Origin: [Actinomadura] parvosata subsp. kistnae
GTDB lineage: Bacteria > Actinomycetota > Actinomycetes > Streptosporangiales > Streptosporangiaceae
Reading direction: 5' to 3'
NCBI RefSeq assembly: GCF_900323885.1
Contig: NZ_OOHJ01000022.1
Coordinates: forward strand, 62,001 to 126,000
Length of the DNA: 64,000 bases
Shown here: piece after piece, positions 56,393 to 64,000 of the stretch
How positions within the stretch are numbered: the stretch's first letter is position 1
How the letters are laid out: every line of letters starts with the position of its first letter
Notes under the pieces: generated by a model
Told to the model about the DNA's origin: nothing
Database searches by the model: none
What the model saw: only the letters and a program-made list of their open reading frames with translations
Program-made: the position numbers and the translations under genes

Positions 56393-57493
56393 TCAGGCGG
56401 GCAGGGTGATCTCGACCTCGGTGCCCTGCCCGGGAACGCTCACGATCGTCACCTTCCCGCCCAGCTCGGCCATCCGGCCCCGGATCGACCGGGCCACGCC
56501 CATGCGGCCGTCGGCGGCGGCCTGCTCCAGCCGGCCCTGCGGGATGCCCGGCCCCTCGTCCCTGACGGTGACGGTGACCGCGCCGTCCAGGAATTCGGCC
56601 AGCACCCAGGCGCGCGCGTCGTGACCGCAATGCGCGCGCACGTTGTCGAGGGCGGCGCCGACGGCGGCGGCGACGGACGCCGCGGCCTCGGCGGGCAGGA
56701 GCAGCGGCGTGGCCGGGGCCGAGACGGTGACGGAGGACGAGCCGTACCGGGCGAGGAGGGAGCGCAGGTCGGTGGTACCGCTGGGCGCCGGCGGGACGAT
56801 CGAGATCAGCTCGCGCAGCGCGGCCTCCTGCTCCCCCGCCAGGCGGCCCAGCTCGCCCGCCTCGCCCCCGAGCTCCCGGCCGCGCCGGTGCACCAGGGCG
56901 AGCACCTGGAGGACCGAGTCGTGGATGTCGCGGGCCAGCCGCTCGCGCTCGCGCTGGGCGGCCTCCATCTCGGCGGCCCGCTGCATGCGCTCCTCGGCCT
57001 GCTTGGCCAGCCGGGCCACGTGGCCGACGAGCCAGCCCGCCATGAGCAGCAGCACCGTCTCGTTGATGAGGACGGACGCCTCGTCGGCCCCGGAGCGGGA
57101 CCAGATGTCACCGGCGGCGACCACGGCGGCCGCGAGCGTGCCGGCGCGGCGGCCGTGCCGCACGGCCCAGGCGAGCACGGGCGCGGCCATCCAGGTGGCG
57201 GGCACGGGCATGGTGCCGGTGGCCGTCTGCAGGGTGCCCTGCACGTACGGGCTGGCGAGCAGGCACGCCAGCGTCACCGCCAGGTCGGCGGACAGCAGGG
57301 GCCAGCGGCGCAGCGACTCGGCCGCGTAGGCGACGGTCGCGCCGGCCGTCCACAGGGCCATGACCAGGATGACCAGCCAGCCGAGCACCGGCTCGGCATA
57401 GCCGCGGTGCTGGGCCAGGAGCACGACCGCGTAGACCAGCGAGGCGACGCGGAAGACCGCGATCGCCCGCCAGAACGGCCCCTCGATAGCCAT
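56393..57493 (-). CDS. Membrane histidine kinase of the NarL-partner (HisKA_3) type
   Basis: A 366-residue sensor with five or six N-terminal membrane helices (FRVASLVYAVVLLAQ, WLVILVMALWTAGATVAYA, ETVLLLMAGWLVGHVA), a coiled-coil linker (QAEERMQRAAEMEAAQRERE) and the HisKA_3 site RLARDIHDSVLQVLALVHRR with the phosphorylated His. The ATPase part ends with VRDEGPGIPQG. The long membrane domain and DUF5931-like layout resemble MacS of Streptomyces. Divergent from the MHYT genes. Confidence 0.9.
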   Translation of the reverse strand: MAIEGPFWRAIAVFRVASLVYAVVLLAQHRGYAEPVLGWLVILVMALWTAGATVAYAAESLRRWPLLSADLAVTLACLLASPYVQGTLQTATGTMPVPATWMAAPVLAWAVRHGRRAGTLAAAVVAAGDIWSRSGADEASVLINETVLLLMAGWLVGHVARLAKQAEERMQRAAEMEAAQRERERLARDIHDSVLQVLALVHRRGRELGGEAGELGRLAGEQEAALRELISIVPPAPSGTTDLRSLLARYGSSSVTVSAPATPLLLPAEAAASVAAAVGAALDNVRAHCGHDARAWVLAEFLDGAVTVTVRDEGPGIPQGRLEQAAADGRMGVARSIRGRMAELGGKVTIVSVPGQGTEVEITLPA

Positions 57494-57604
57494 GAGTCCT
57501 TCTCATGTTTCCGACACGCGGGTTGACAGATAGTACGGATATCCATGCGAAAGGGACATCCGGGATGGCACAATCCGGGAACCCCTAATGCAAGGAACCG
57601 ATAG

Positions 57605-58453
57605 ATGACCGCTGTGAATCATTTCACCTACGGACTGATCACGCCGTTGCTCGCCTACGTCATGTCCTGCATCGGCTCGATGCTCGGACTGCGGCTCACC
57701 GCGCAGGCGCACGCCTCGCGCGGCGGCGCCCGCGTACGCTGGCTGCTCGGCGCGGCGATCTCCATCGGCGGCACCGGCATCTGGGTCATGCACTTCATCG
57801 CCATGATGGGCTTCGAGGTGGAGGGCACCCAGATCAAGTACGACGTGCTGCTCACCGTGGCCTCCGCGGTGGTGGCCATCGTGGTCGTCGGCACCGGCCT
57901 GTTCCTCGTCTCCTACGGCGGCGGCCGGGTCCTGGCGCTGCTCGGCGGCGGCCTGCTGACCGGGCTCGGCGTGGCCTCGATGCACTACCTCGGCATGTAC
58001 GCGATGAACATGTCCGCCCACGTCTCCTACGACCGGCTCACCGTAGCCGCCTCCGTGGCCATCGCCGTGGTCGCCGCGACCGTGGCCCTGTGGTTCACCC
58101 TGCGTGTCAAGAAGCCGATCTGGATCACCGGCGCCGCCCTCGTCATGGGCGTGGCCGTCTCGGGCATGCACTACACCGGCATGTACGCCATGCACGTCTC
58201 GGTGGACGCCGAGCCCGGTGTCGTCGCCGGCGCCGACGCGCTCGACTTCCTCGTGCCGCTCATGACCGTCATCAGCCTCATCACCCTGACCATGCTCCTC
58301 ATGGTCATCCTGTCGCCGTCGGAGGAGGAGCTGCACGAGGACGCGCAACTCGTCGCCAAGCTCGAACAGCGCCGCCGCGCCGCCCACCAGGAACAACTCA
58401 CGTATCCGACGCCGATGCCGCGCCAGCAGCCGATGCAGGCTCGGCGAAGGTAG
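57605..58453 (+). CDS. MHYT-domain membrane sensor, copy 1
   Basis: A 282-residue integral membrane protein with about seven helices. The repeated MHYT-type motifs are MHFIAMMGF (near residue 62), MHYLGMYAMNMSAH (near 127) and MHYTGMYAMHVS (near 190); their Met, His and Tyr are thought to bind a metal and sense oxygen, CO or NO. No output domain (GGDEF, EAL or kinase) is fused, only a basic tail of ~50 residues. An AAGGA precedes the ATG. A paralogue follows after 61 bp. Confidence 0.92.
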   Translation: MTAVNHFTYGLITPLLAYVMSCIGSMLGLRLTAQAHASRGGARVRWLLGAAISIGGTGIWVMHFIAMMGFEVEGTQIKYDVLLTVASAVVAIVVVGTGLFLVSYGGGRVLALLGGGLLTGLGVASMHYLGMYAMNMSAHVSYDRLTVAASVAIAVVAATVALWFTLRVKKPIWITGAALVMGVAVSGMHYTGMYAMHVSVDAEPGVVAGADALDFLVPLMTVISLITLTMLLMVILSPSEEELHEDAQLVAKLEQRRRAAHQEQLTYPTPMPRQQPMQARRR

Positions 58454-58514
58454 TTGCGCGGGCGACGACCGCCTGCTCATACTCCCTTATCGGTGGGTAA
58501 GGGATGGGTGGGGC

Positions 58515-59330
58515 ATGTCGCCGATCGATCATTTCTCCTATGGGCTCTTAACGCCTGTAACCGCGTACATCATGTCCAGCGTGGGCTCCATGCTCGGCCT
58601 GCTGCTCACCTCGCGCGCGAGGCTGATCGGCGGGCGTGAGGCCAAGTGGTGGCTCATCGGCGCGGCCCTCGCCATCGGCGGCACCGGCATCTGGACGATG
58701 CACTTCATCGCCATGCTCGGCTTCTCCGTCGACGGCCTGGCGATCCGGTACGACGTCCCGCTGACCGCCGCCTCCGCGCTCGTCGCGGTCGTCGTCGTGG
58801 GGATGGGCCTGTTCCTGGCCTCCCACGGCGGCGAGCGGCGGGCCTACCTGCTCGGCGGCGGCGTCCTGACCGGCATCGGCGTGGCGGCCATGCACTACAT
58901 GGGCATGGCCGCCTTGAACATGTCCGGCCACGTCTCCTACGACCCGGTCGTGGTGACGCTGTCGGTGCTGATCGCGGTGGCGGCGGCCACGGTGGCGCTG
59001 TGGTTCACGTTGCGGGTCAGCGGCGCGCTCAGGATCGGCGGGGCGGCGCTGGTCATGGGCGTGGCGGTGTCGGGCATGCACTACACCGGCATGTTCTCGA
59101 TGTCGGTCGCCTCGCACGAGGAGATGACGGCGGTGCCCGGCGCGCGGGCCATCGACTTCCTGCTGCCGCTCATCGTCGGCATCAGCGTCATCACGGTGGG
59201 GCTGCTGCTCACCGTCATCCTGTCGCCCTCGGAGAAGGAGCTGCGCAGCGAGGCCGCGTACCGGGAGCGGCTGCGCGGGGGCGACGAGGGCGCGCCGGAG
59301 GTGGATCTCTTCGGCACGCCCCGCGGGTGA
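58515..59330 (+). CDS. MHYT-domain membrane sensor, copy 2
   Basis: A 271-residue paralogue of the preceding protein with the same three motifs, MHFIAMLGF, MHYMGMAALNMSGH and MHYTGMFSMSVASH, and the same ILSPSEKEL stretch after the last helix. A tail of ~45 residues follows. GGTGGGG precedes the ATG. A small palindrome, TCCCTTA-TAAGGGA (58483-58504), lies just before it. The two genes probably arose by tandem duplication and may form a hetero-complex. Confidence 0.92.
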   Translation: MSPIDHFSYGLLTPVTAYIMSSVGSMLGLLLTSRARLIGGREAKWWLIGAALAIGGTGIWTMHFIAMLGFSVDGLAIRYDVPLTAASALVAVVVVGMGLFLASHGGERRAYLLGGGVLTGIGVAAMHYMGMAALNMSGHVSYDPVVVTLSVLIAVAAATVALWFTLRVSGALRIGGAALVMGVAVSGMHYTGMFSMSVASHEEMTAVPGARAIDFLLPLIVGISVITVGLLLTVILSPSEKELRSEAAYRERLRGGDEGAPEVDLFGTPRG

Positions 59331-59345
59331 GCCACAAGACTGAGA

Positions 59346-59436
59346 TACGGCTTGCACCGCATGGTGGGCCGCCGACTCTCCGCGGCGCAAGCCGTACCCT
59401 GAGGGGGTTGTAGCGGTAACCCCGCTGCCCTCAAGG
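59346..59436 (+). terminator. Paired inverted repeats between MHYT copy 2 and pfkA
   Basis: TACGGCTTGC (59346-59355) pairs with GCAAGCCGTA (59387-59396), and CCTGAGGG pairs with CCCTCAAGG around GGGGTTGTAGCGGTAACCCC to give a second hairpin up to 59436. The region separates convergent genes and probably ends both transcripts; no U-tract is present. Confidence 0.5.
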
Positions 59437-59489
59437 TACGGCCGCCCGCTTGCGAGCCGCTTTCACCTGGTTATCCGGGCGGCACGGCG

Positions 59490-60515
59490 TTACCCGAAGA
59501 AGACCTCGGCCTCGGAGTAGCGCTCCACCGGCACGGTCTTCAGCTCGGCGGTGGCCTCGTCGAGGCCGACCCGCACGATGTCGGTGCCGCGCAGCGCGAC
59601 CATCTTGCCGTAGTCGCCCTCGTGGGCCGCGTCGATCGCCTGCAACCCGAACCTGGTGGCCAGCACCCGGTCGTAGGCCGTGGGCGTGCCGCCGCGCTGG
59701 ATGTGGCCGAGCACCGTCGTGCGGGCCTCCTTGCCGGTGCGCTTCTCGATCTCCTTGGCCAGCACCTCGCCAATGCCGCCGAGCCGCACGTGGCCGAACG
59801 CGTCGAGCGTGCCCGCCTGCAGCTCCATCTGCCCCTCGATGGGGTGCGCGCCCTCGGCGACCACGATGATGGGCGAGTAGCGGGTGCGGAAGCGGGACTC
59901 GACGTACTCGCAGACCCGGTCGATGTCGAACGGCTTCTCCGGGATGAGGATGACGTTGGCGCCGCCGGCCATGCCCGCGTGCAGCGCGATCCAGCCCGCG
60001 TGCCGGCCCATGACCTCGCAGATCAGCGCCCGGTGGTGGGACTCGGCGGTGGTGTGCAGCCGGTCGATGGCCTCCATCGCGATGTTGACCGCGGTGTCGA
60101 AGCCGAAGGTGTAGTCGGTGCCGGACAGGTCGTTGTCGATGGTCTTGGGCACGCCCACGACGTTGACCTCGCGGTCGTAGAGCTGCTTGGCGACGCCAAG
60201 GGTGTCCTCGCCGCCGATGGCGATCAGCGCGTCCACACCGGTGGCGGCCAGGTTCTCCTTGATCCGGCCGACCCCGTTCTCGATCTTCATGGGGTTCGTG
60301 CGGGAGGAGCCCAGTATCGTGCCGCCGCGCGGCAGGATGCCGCGCACGGCCTGGATGTCGAGGGGCATCGTGTCGCCTTCGAGGGGGCCGCGCCAGCCGT
60401 CACGGAAGCCGACGAACTCATGACCGTAGACGCTCACCCCCTTACGCACCACTGCCCTGATCACGGCGTTGAGCCCGGGGCAGTCGCCGCCTCCGGTCAG
60501 CACTCCAATACGCAT
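59490..60515 (-). CDS. pfkA: Phosphofructokinase, probably pyrophosphate-dependent
   Basis: It phosphorylates fructose 6-phosphate at the entry to glycolysis. The protein is 341 residues from ATG 60515 (RIGVLTGGGDCPGLNAVIRA). The donor-selecting residues read GGEDTLG near residue 96 and PKTIDND near residue 117: Asp and Lys at these two places are the pattern of pyrophosphate-using enzymes such as that of Amycolatopsis methanolica, whereas ATP enzymes have Gly at both. Donor choice is thus inferred from residues. Confidence 0.9.
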   Translation of the reverse strand: MRIGVLTGGGDCPGLNAVIRAVVRKGVSVYGHEFVGFRDGWRGPLEGDTMPLDIQAVRGILPRGGTILGSSRTNPMKIENGVGRIKENLAATGVDALIAIGGEDTLGVAKQLYDREVNVVGVPKTIDNDLSGTDYTFGFDTAVNIAMEAIDRLHTTAESHHRALICEVMGRHAGWIALHAGMAGGANVILIPEKPFDIDRVCEYVESRFRTRYSPIIVVAEGAHPIEGQMELQAGTLDAFGHVRLGGIGEVLAKEIEKRTGKEARTTVLGHIQRGGTPTAYDRVLATRFGLQAIDAAHEGDYGKMVALRGTDIVRVGLDEATAELKTVPVERYSEAEVFFG

Positions 60516-60658
60516 GGCGGGTTCCTCCCAGATAGGGGTCACGAACCAGACCTTGATGTCAGACTCGCATTGTGCCCGGCATCACACACAGTGGTCTAGA
60601 CCAAACGCCAGCCCGAAAAACTAAACCTGCGTCTGCTTGAAACTGCGGAGGAAATTTC

Positions 60659-62133
60659 ATGATTGTGCTCGCGATTGACGCCGGAACAACCGGGGTAACG
60701 GCGCTGGTAGTTACAGAAAACGGGCAGATCATCTCCAAGGGCTACGAAGAATTCGCGCAGCATTTTCCGCGGCCCGGCCGGGTCGAGCACAACCCCGAGG
60801 ACATCTGGCAGGCCACCCTCTCGGCGTGCGCCACGGCGCTGCGCGACGCCCCCGGGCCGCCGTCCTGCGTGGGCATCACCAACCAGCGCGAGACCGCCGT
60901 CCTGTGGGACCGGCGCACGCTCGCCGCGCCCCGCCGCGCGATCGTCTGGCAGGACCGCCGCACCGCCGCCCTGTGCGGGCGCCTGCGCGAGGCCGGGCAC
61001 GAGCCGCGCGTGTCGGAGCTGACCGGGCTGCGCCTCGACCCCTACTTCACCGCGACCAAGCTGACCTGGCTGGCCGAGAACGACCCCCGGGTGTGGGACG
61101 GCGTCACGTCCGGAAATCTGGCCATCGGGACGGTGGACTCGTACCTCATCGCCAGGCTGACGGCGGGCGCGCGGCACGTCACCGACCCGTCCAACGCCTC
61201 GCGCACCCTCCTGTACGGGCTGGAGTCCGGCACCTGGGAGCCGGAGCTGTGCGAGCTGTTCGGGGTGCCGGAGGCGGCCCTGCCGGAGATCGTGCCCAAT
61301 CACGGCCCGATCGGGCGTACCGACCCGTCGGCGTTCCTCGGGCTCGACGTGCCCATCAGCGGCGTCGCCGGCGACCAGCAGGCGGCGCTGTTCGGGCAGA
61401 CGTGCTTCGACGTGGGCGACGTCAAGTGCACCTACGGCACGGGCTCGTTCGTGCTGACCAACCTCGGCGACCGGATCGTGCGCTCCGGCTCGGGGCTGCT
61501 GACCACGGTGGCCTGGCAGACGCCGTCGGGCGAGCGCACGTTCGCGCTGGAAGGATCGATCTTCGTGACTGGGGCGGCGGTGCAGTGGCTGCGCGACGGG
61601 CTCGGCGTCATCGGGACGGCCCCCGAGTCGGAGGCCGTCGCCCGCACCGTGCCCGACAGCGGCGGCGTCGTGTTCGTGCCCGCGCTGACCGGGCTCGGGG
61701 CGCCGCACTGGGACCCTCAGGCGCGCGGGCTGATCACCGGCATCACCCGCGGCACCACGCGGGCGCACCTGGTCAGGGCCACGCTGGAGGCGATCGCGTA
61801 CGAGGTGCGCGACGTTGTCGAGTCCATGAGCCCCGAGCCCGGCGCCATCTCCGTGCTCAAGGCCGACGGCGGCGCCAGCGCCAACGACCTGCTCATGCAG
61901 CTCCAGGCCGACCAGCTCGGCACCCCGGTGGAGCGGCCCGCCGTCCAGGAGACGACCGCGCTCGGGCCGCGTTCCTGGCGGGGCTGGGGGCGGGCGTGTG
62001 GGGGTCGCAGGCCGAGCTGCGCAAGACCTGGCACCTCGAACGGCGCTTCGAGCCGGGCGAGCGGGACGACGCCGCCTACGAGCGGTGGCGCGCGGCCGTC
62101 CGCCTCGCGACCGCCGCCGCCCACGGCTCCTGA
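60659..62133 (+). CDS. glpK: Glycerol kinase, frameshifted as read
   Basis: It phosphorylates glycerol to glycerol 3-phosphate. AIDAGTTGVTALVV at the N-terminus, GITNQRETAVLWDRRT near residue 80, ISGVAGDQQAALFGQ near residue 240 and KADGGASANDLLMQLQAD near residue 400 are FGGY-kinase motifs. The frame breaks at 61964-61966: one more G in CTCGGG restores TALGAAFLAGLGAGVWGSQ and a 491-residue protein. GGAGG precedes the ATG. No glycerol permease or dehydrogenase is adjacent, so regulation is not apparent. Confidence 0.92.
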
Positions 62134-62148
62134 CTCCGCCACCCACCC

Positions 62149-63560
62149 TCAAGACCCCGCGTCGCCGCTCCGGGCCCCCGCCGGTCGCGCGGACGGCGCC
62201 GACGAGGCGGACGGCGCGGGCGGCGGGTTGCCTGCCGGGCCTTCGGCGAAGCGGGTGAGGAGGTTGAGGGTGGCGCGGCGGGTGAAGGCGGCGGCCGCGT
62301 CGGTGACGCCGTGCCCGCAGCGCCGCCCGCGCAGCGCGCACACCCACCGCATGGTGCCGGAGGCGAACACCCCGGCCCCGCTCGGCGCCGTGTAGTACGT
62401 GCTGTGGCTGACGCTCGCCCGCCCGCCACAGGAGAACGGCGACTCGGCCAGCACCTGGACCCCGGCCGGCGAGCCCCGCGACACCCGGTCGGTCTCCACC
62501 CCGACCAGGCCGGGGAAGCGCCGCCCCTTCGTCCCCGCGAAGATCCAGTGCCCGGGCCTGCTCACCCGGTAGACCCCTTCGGCGGGGAAGCAGTCGTACA
62601 TCTGCCCCACCAGCGCGCTCTCCGGCGCCGTCTCCCGCCACAGGTCGCACACCCGCTCCTTGTCGCACACGACCTGCCGGCCGCGCAGCGCGATGCGCCA
62701 GTAGACGGCGTTGGCGCCGAGGAAGGCGAGGTTCGTGCCGTGGTCCCTGGCCCGGGTGACGGTCGCGCGCATGCCGGGCGACCAGTACTCGTCGTGCCCG
62801 AGCGAGAAGAGCGCGCGGGCGCCGTCGAGCGCGCCGGGCACGAGGTCCAGGTCGGTCAGGTACGCCAGCGGCACCCCGCTCTCCTCGGCCACGGCCAGCG
62901 CGTCCTTCTCGAAGTCGAGGAAGAGCCGGGCGCCGGTGCCGTCGTAGGGGCGGTCGAAGGTGACGGCGCGCGAGCGGTGGCCGAACCCGCCGGGGCCGGT
63001 GTAGAGACTGCGGCCGCCCCACAGGTTGTACGCCTGCCAGGTGGTGACCGCGTTCACGATCACCACGCGCCCGGCGGTGGAGGCGGAGCGCACGGTGACG
63101 GGGACGTAGCGCTGGCCGCCGGTGGAGGCGTCGAGCCTGATGAGGTACGCGCCTTCGGGCCAGCCGGCGGTGTCCACGGTGAGCGACGGGCTCCAGTGGG
63201 CGGCGGTCACGGTGCCGTTCACGACCCGGGCCGGCGCCTGCCGGGTGCCGGGGGTGCGCGCCGACTCCCACACCTTGGCGGGGTTGGCGCCCATGCGGAA
63301 GGCGAGGGCGGTGAAGCGCGGAGCGGTGGTGGAGACGTGCAGCCGGAACCGCTCGCCCGGCAGCACGCTCACCCGGTCGGCGTAGCCCTCGATCTCGTGC
63401 TCGGCGCCGTGCCGGGTGATCCGCCACGACTCCTGGACGTCGGCGACCGGCGGCTTCGCGGGCCCCGCCGTCGCGGGCGGCGGGCGGCGGGCGGCCGGGT
63501 GGCGGGCGGCGGGCCGCAGGCGGCGGCCAGCAGGACGAGAGCGAGCAGGATTCGGCGCAC
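62149..63560 (-). CDS. Dimethylformamidase beta-subunit-like lipoprotein, frameshifted as read
   Basis: A secreted lipoprotein: from GTG 63560 it reads RRILLALVLLAAACGPPP, with the lipobox Cys at residue 15. The frame then breaks within a CCG-rich stretch (about 63475-63500); one added base joins it to GPAKPPVADVQESWRITRHG and gives 470 residues. The main domain (YNLWGGRSLYTGPGGFGHRS, FLDFEKDALAVAEESGVPLA, LGHDEYWSPGMR, GANAVYWRI) matches the C-terminal domain of N,N-dimethylformamidase large subunits. The substrate is unknown. Convergent with glpK. Confidence 0.82.
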
Positions 63561-63612
63561 GGGCCCATGGTCGTGACCGGTCGCGCGGGCGGGCCCCGAC
63601 TTGGCGAACTCC

Positions 63613-64000
63613 TTACATGATCAACACGCAGGCCGGGCTTTCCACCTCGTACGACTCCCCGTCCGGCACCGGCACCCCGTCGTCCTGGAGCCGGAAGGAG
63701 GTGACGGTGCCGGCGTTCTGGTTGGCCACGTACATGCGGTCGCCGTCGATGGCGAAGTGCCGGGGCCAGGTGCCGCCGGAGGGCACCTCGGCCACCGGTG
63801 ACAGGTCGGCCGCCCGCAGCACCGAGATCGTGTTGGGGCCACGGTTGGCGACGTAGACGAGGTCGCCGTGCACCTGGAGGTGCGAGGGCGCGTTCTCGCC
63901 CTCCTGCCGGGAGGCGCGCACGACCGTGCGCCGCTCGCCCTCGACGAGGGTCACAGTGCCGTCGAGCTCGCCCGCCACGTACAGACGCGAGCCGGCGAAG
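63613..64000 (-). CDS. Beta-propeller (lactonase-family) protein, C-terminal part
   Basis: The last ~128 residues of a YVTN-type repeat protein. Repeating blades such as GDLVYVANRGPNTISVLRA and GDRMYVANQNAGTVTSFRL, about 45 residues apart, match the 6-phosphogluconolactonase-like (Pgl/LpqX-type) family PF10282. The gene continues beyond the right edge, so the start and any signal peptide are not visible. Confidence 0.8.
   Translation of the reverse strand, partial: FAGSRLYVAGELDGTVTLVEGERRTVVRASRQEGENAPSHLQVHGDLVYVANRGPNTISVLRAADLSPVAEVPSGGTWPRHFAIDGDRMYVANQNAGTVTSFRLQDDGVPVPDGESYEVESPACVLIM

Overview
The window is about 64 kb of very GC-rich DNA from a filamentous actinomycete. The lineage evidence is a BldD regulator with both c-di-GMP-binding signatures intact, an actinobacterial integration host factor (mIHF), GTG and TTG starts, 4-bp ATGA overlaps between co-transcribed genes, and transcripts that seem to begin at the start codon. 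The gene content fits the Streptosporangiales (Nonomuraea-like). That placement is an inference from gene order, not a database result.

Layout. 0.0-3.7 kb (minus strand): a housekeeping block of metK (cut by the window edge), a small unknown gene, coaBC, rpoZ, gmk and mihF. 4.0-13.8 kb (minus): the complete UMP pathway as one tightly overlapping operon, pyrR-pyrB-pyrC-carA-carB-pyrK-pyrD-pyrF. 14.0-18.6 kb (plus): arginine deiminase, carbamate kinase, an APC permease and a tandem universal stress protein, with no ornithine carbamoyltransferase. 18.6-19.4 kb: bldD with promoter and terminator, followed by 1.1 kb of non-coding DNA holding a ~221-bp tandem duplication. 20.5-29.3 kb: accessory genes, namely a HEPN protein, a P450/ferredoxin pair facing a TetR gene, an NmrA-like reductase facing an HxlR gene, a GT39-like membrane protein, an L,D-transpeptidase lipoprotein, a YbaK-type deacylase and a GNAT. 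29.5-38.9 kb: metF, a polyprenyl diphosphate synthase, thiE with an Rv2175c-like gene, an FAD reductase, a TPP riboswitch controlling thiO-thiS-thiG, and a PASTA-domain Ser/Thr kinase. This neighbourhood resembles the mycobacterial Rv2172c-Rv2176 (pknL) locus with thiamine genes inserted. 38.9-47.0 kb (minus): a purine-to-glyoxylate catabolic cluster running from OHCU decarboxylase to allantoicase, with an EF-hand gene inside it. 47.2-52.8 kb: endonuclease IV, then a LytS/LytR two-component system with a small membrane protein and a sodium:solute symporter, then a sulfite-oxidase-like Mo enzyme. 52.9-54.1 kb: a Phe/Tyr-rich leader peptide and an intrinsic terminator in front of DAHP synthase, a clear attenuator. 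54.2-64 kb: a YiaA-like protein, thiI, a NarL-type two-component pair, two tandem MHYT membrane sensors, a phosphofructokinase with pyrophosphate-type residues, glycerol kinase, a dimethylformamidase-like lipoprotein and part of a beta-propeller protein.

Data quality. Six genes (pyrR, allB, the glycerate kinase, the symporter, glpK and the dimethylformamidase-like lipoprotein) are broken by single-base deletions, eleven in all, mostly inside G or C runs. Adding the missing bases restores full-length frames in every case. Base-calling or assembly error explains this better than gene decay, so these genes are described as probably intact in the organism.

The most interesting signals are the aroF attenuator, the riboswitch that buries the thiO ribosome-binding site, the purine cluster with its EF-hand gene and no visible molybdenum subunit, the paired MHYT sensors, and several unexplained repeats: 20 heptads at 31.9 kb, a perfect 17-bp periodicity at 29.4 kb, and triple-nested hairpins at 48.1 kb.
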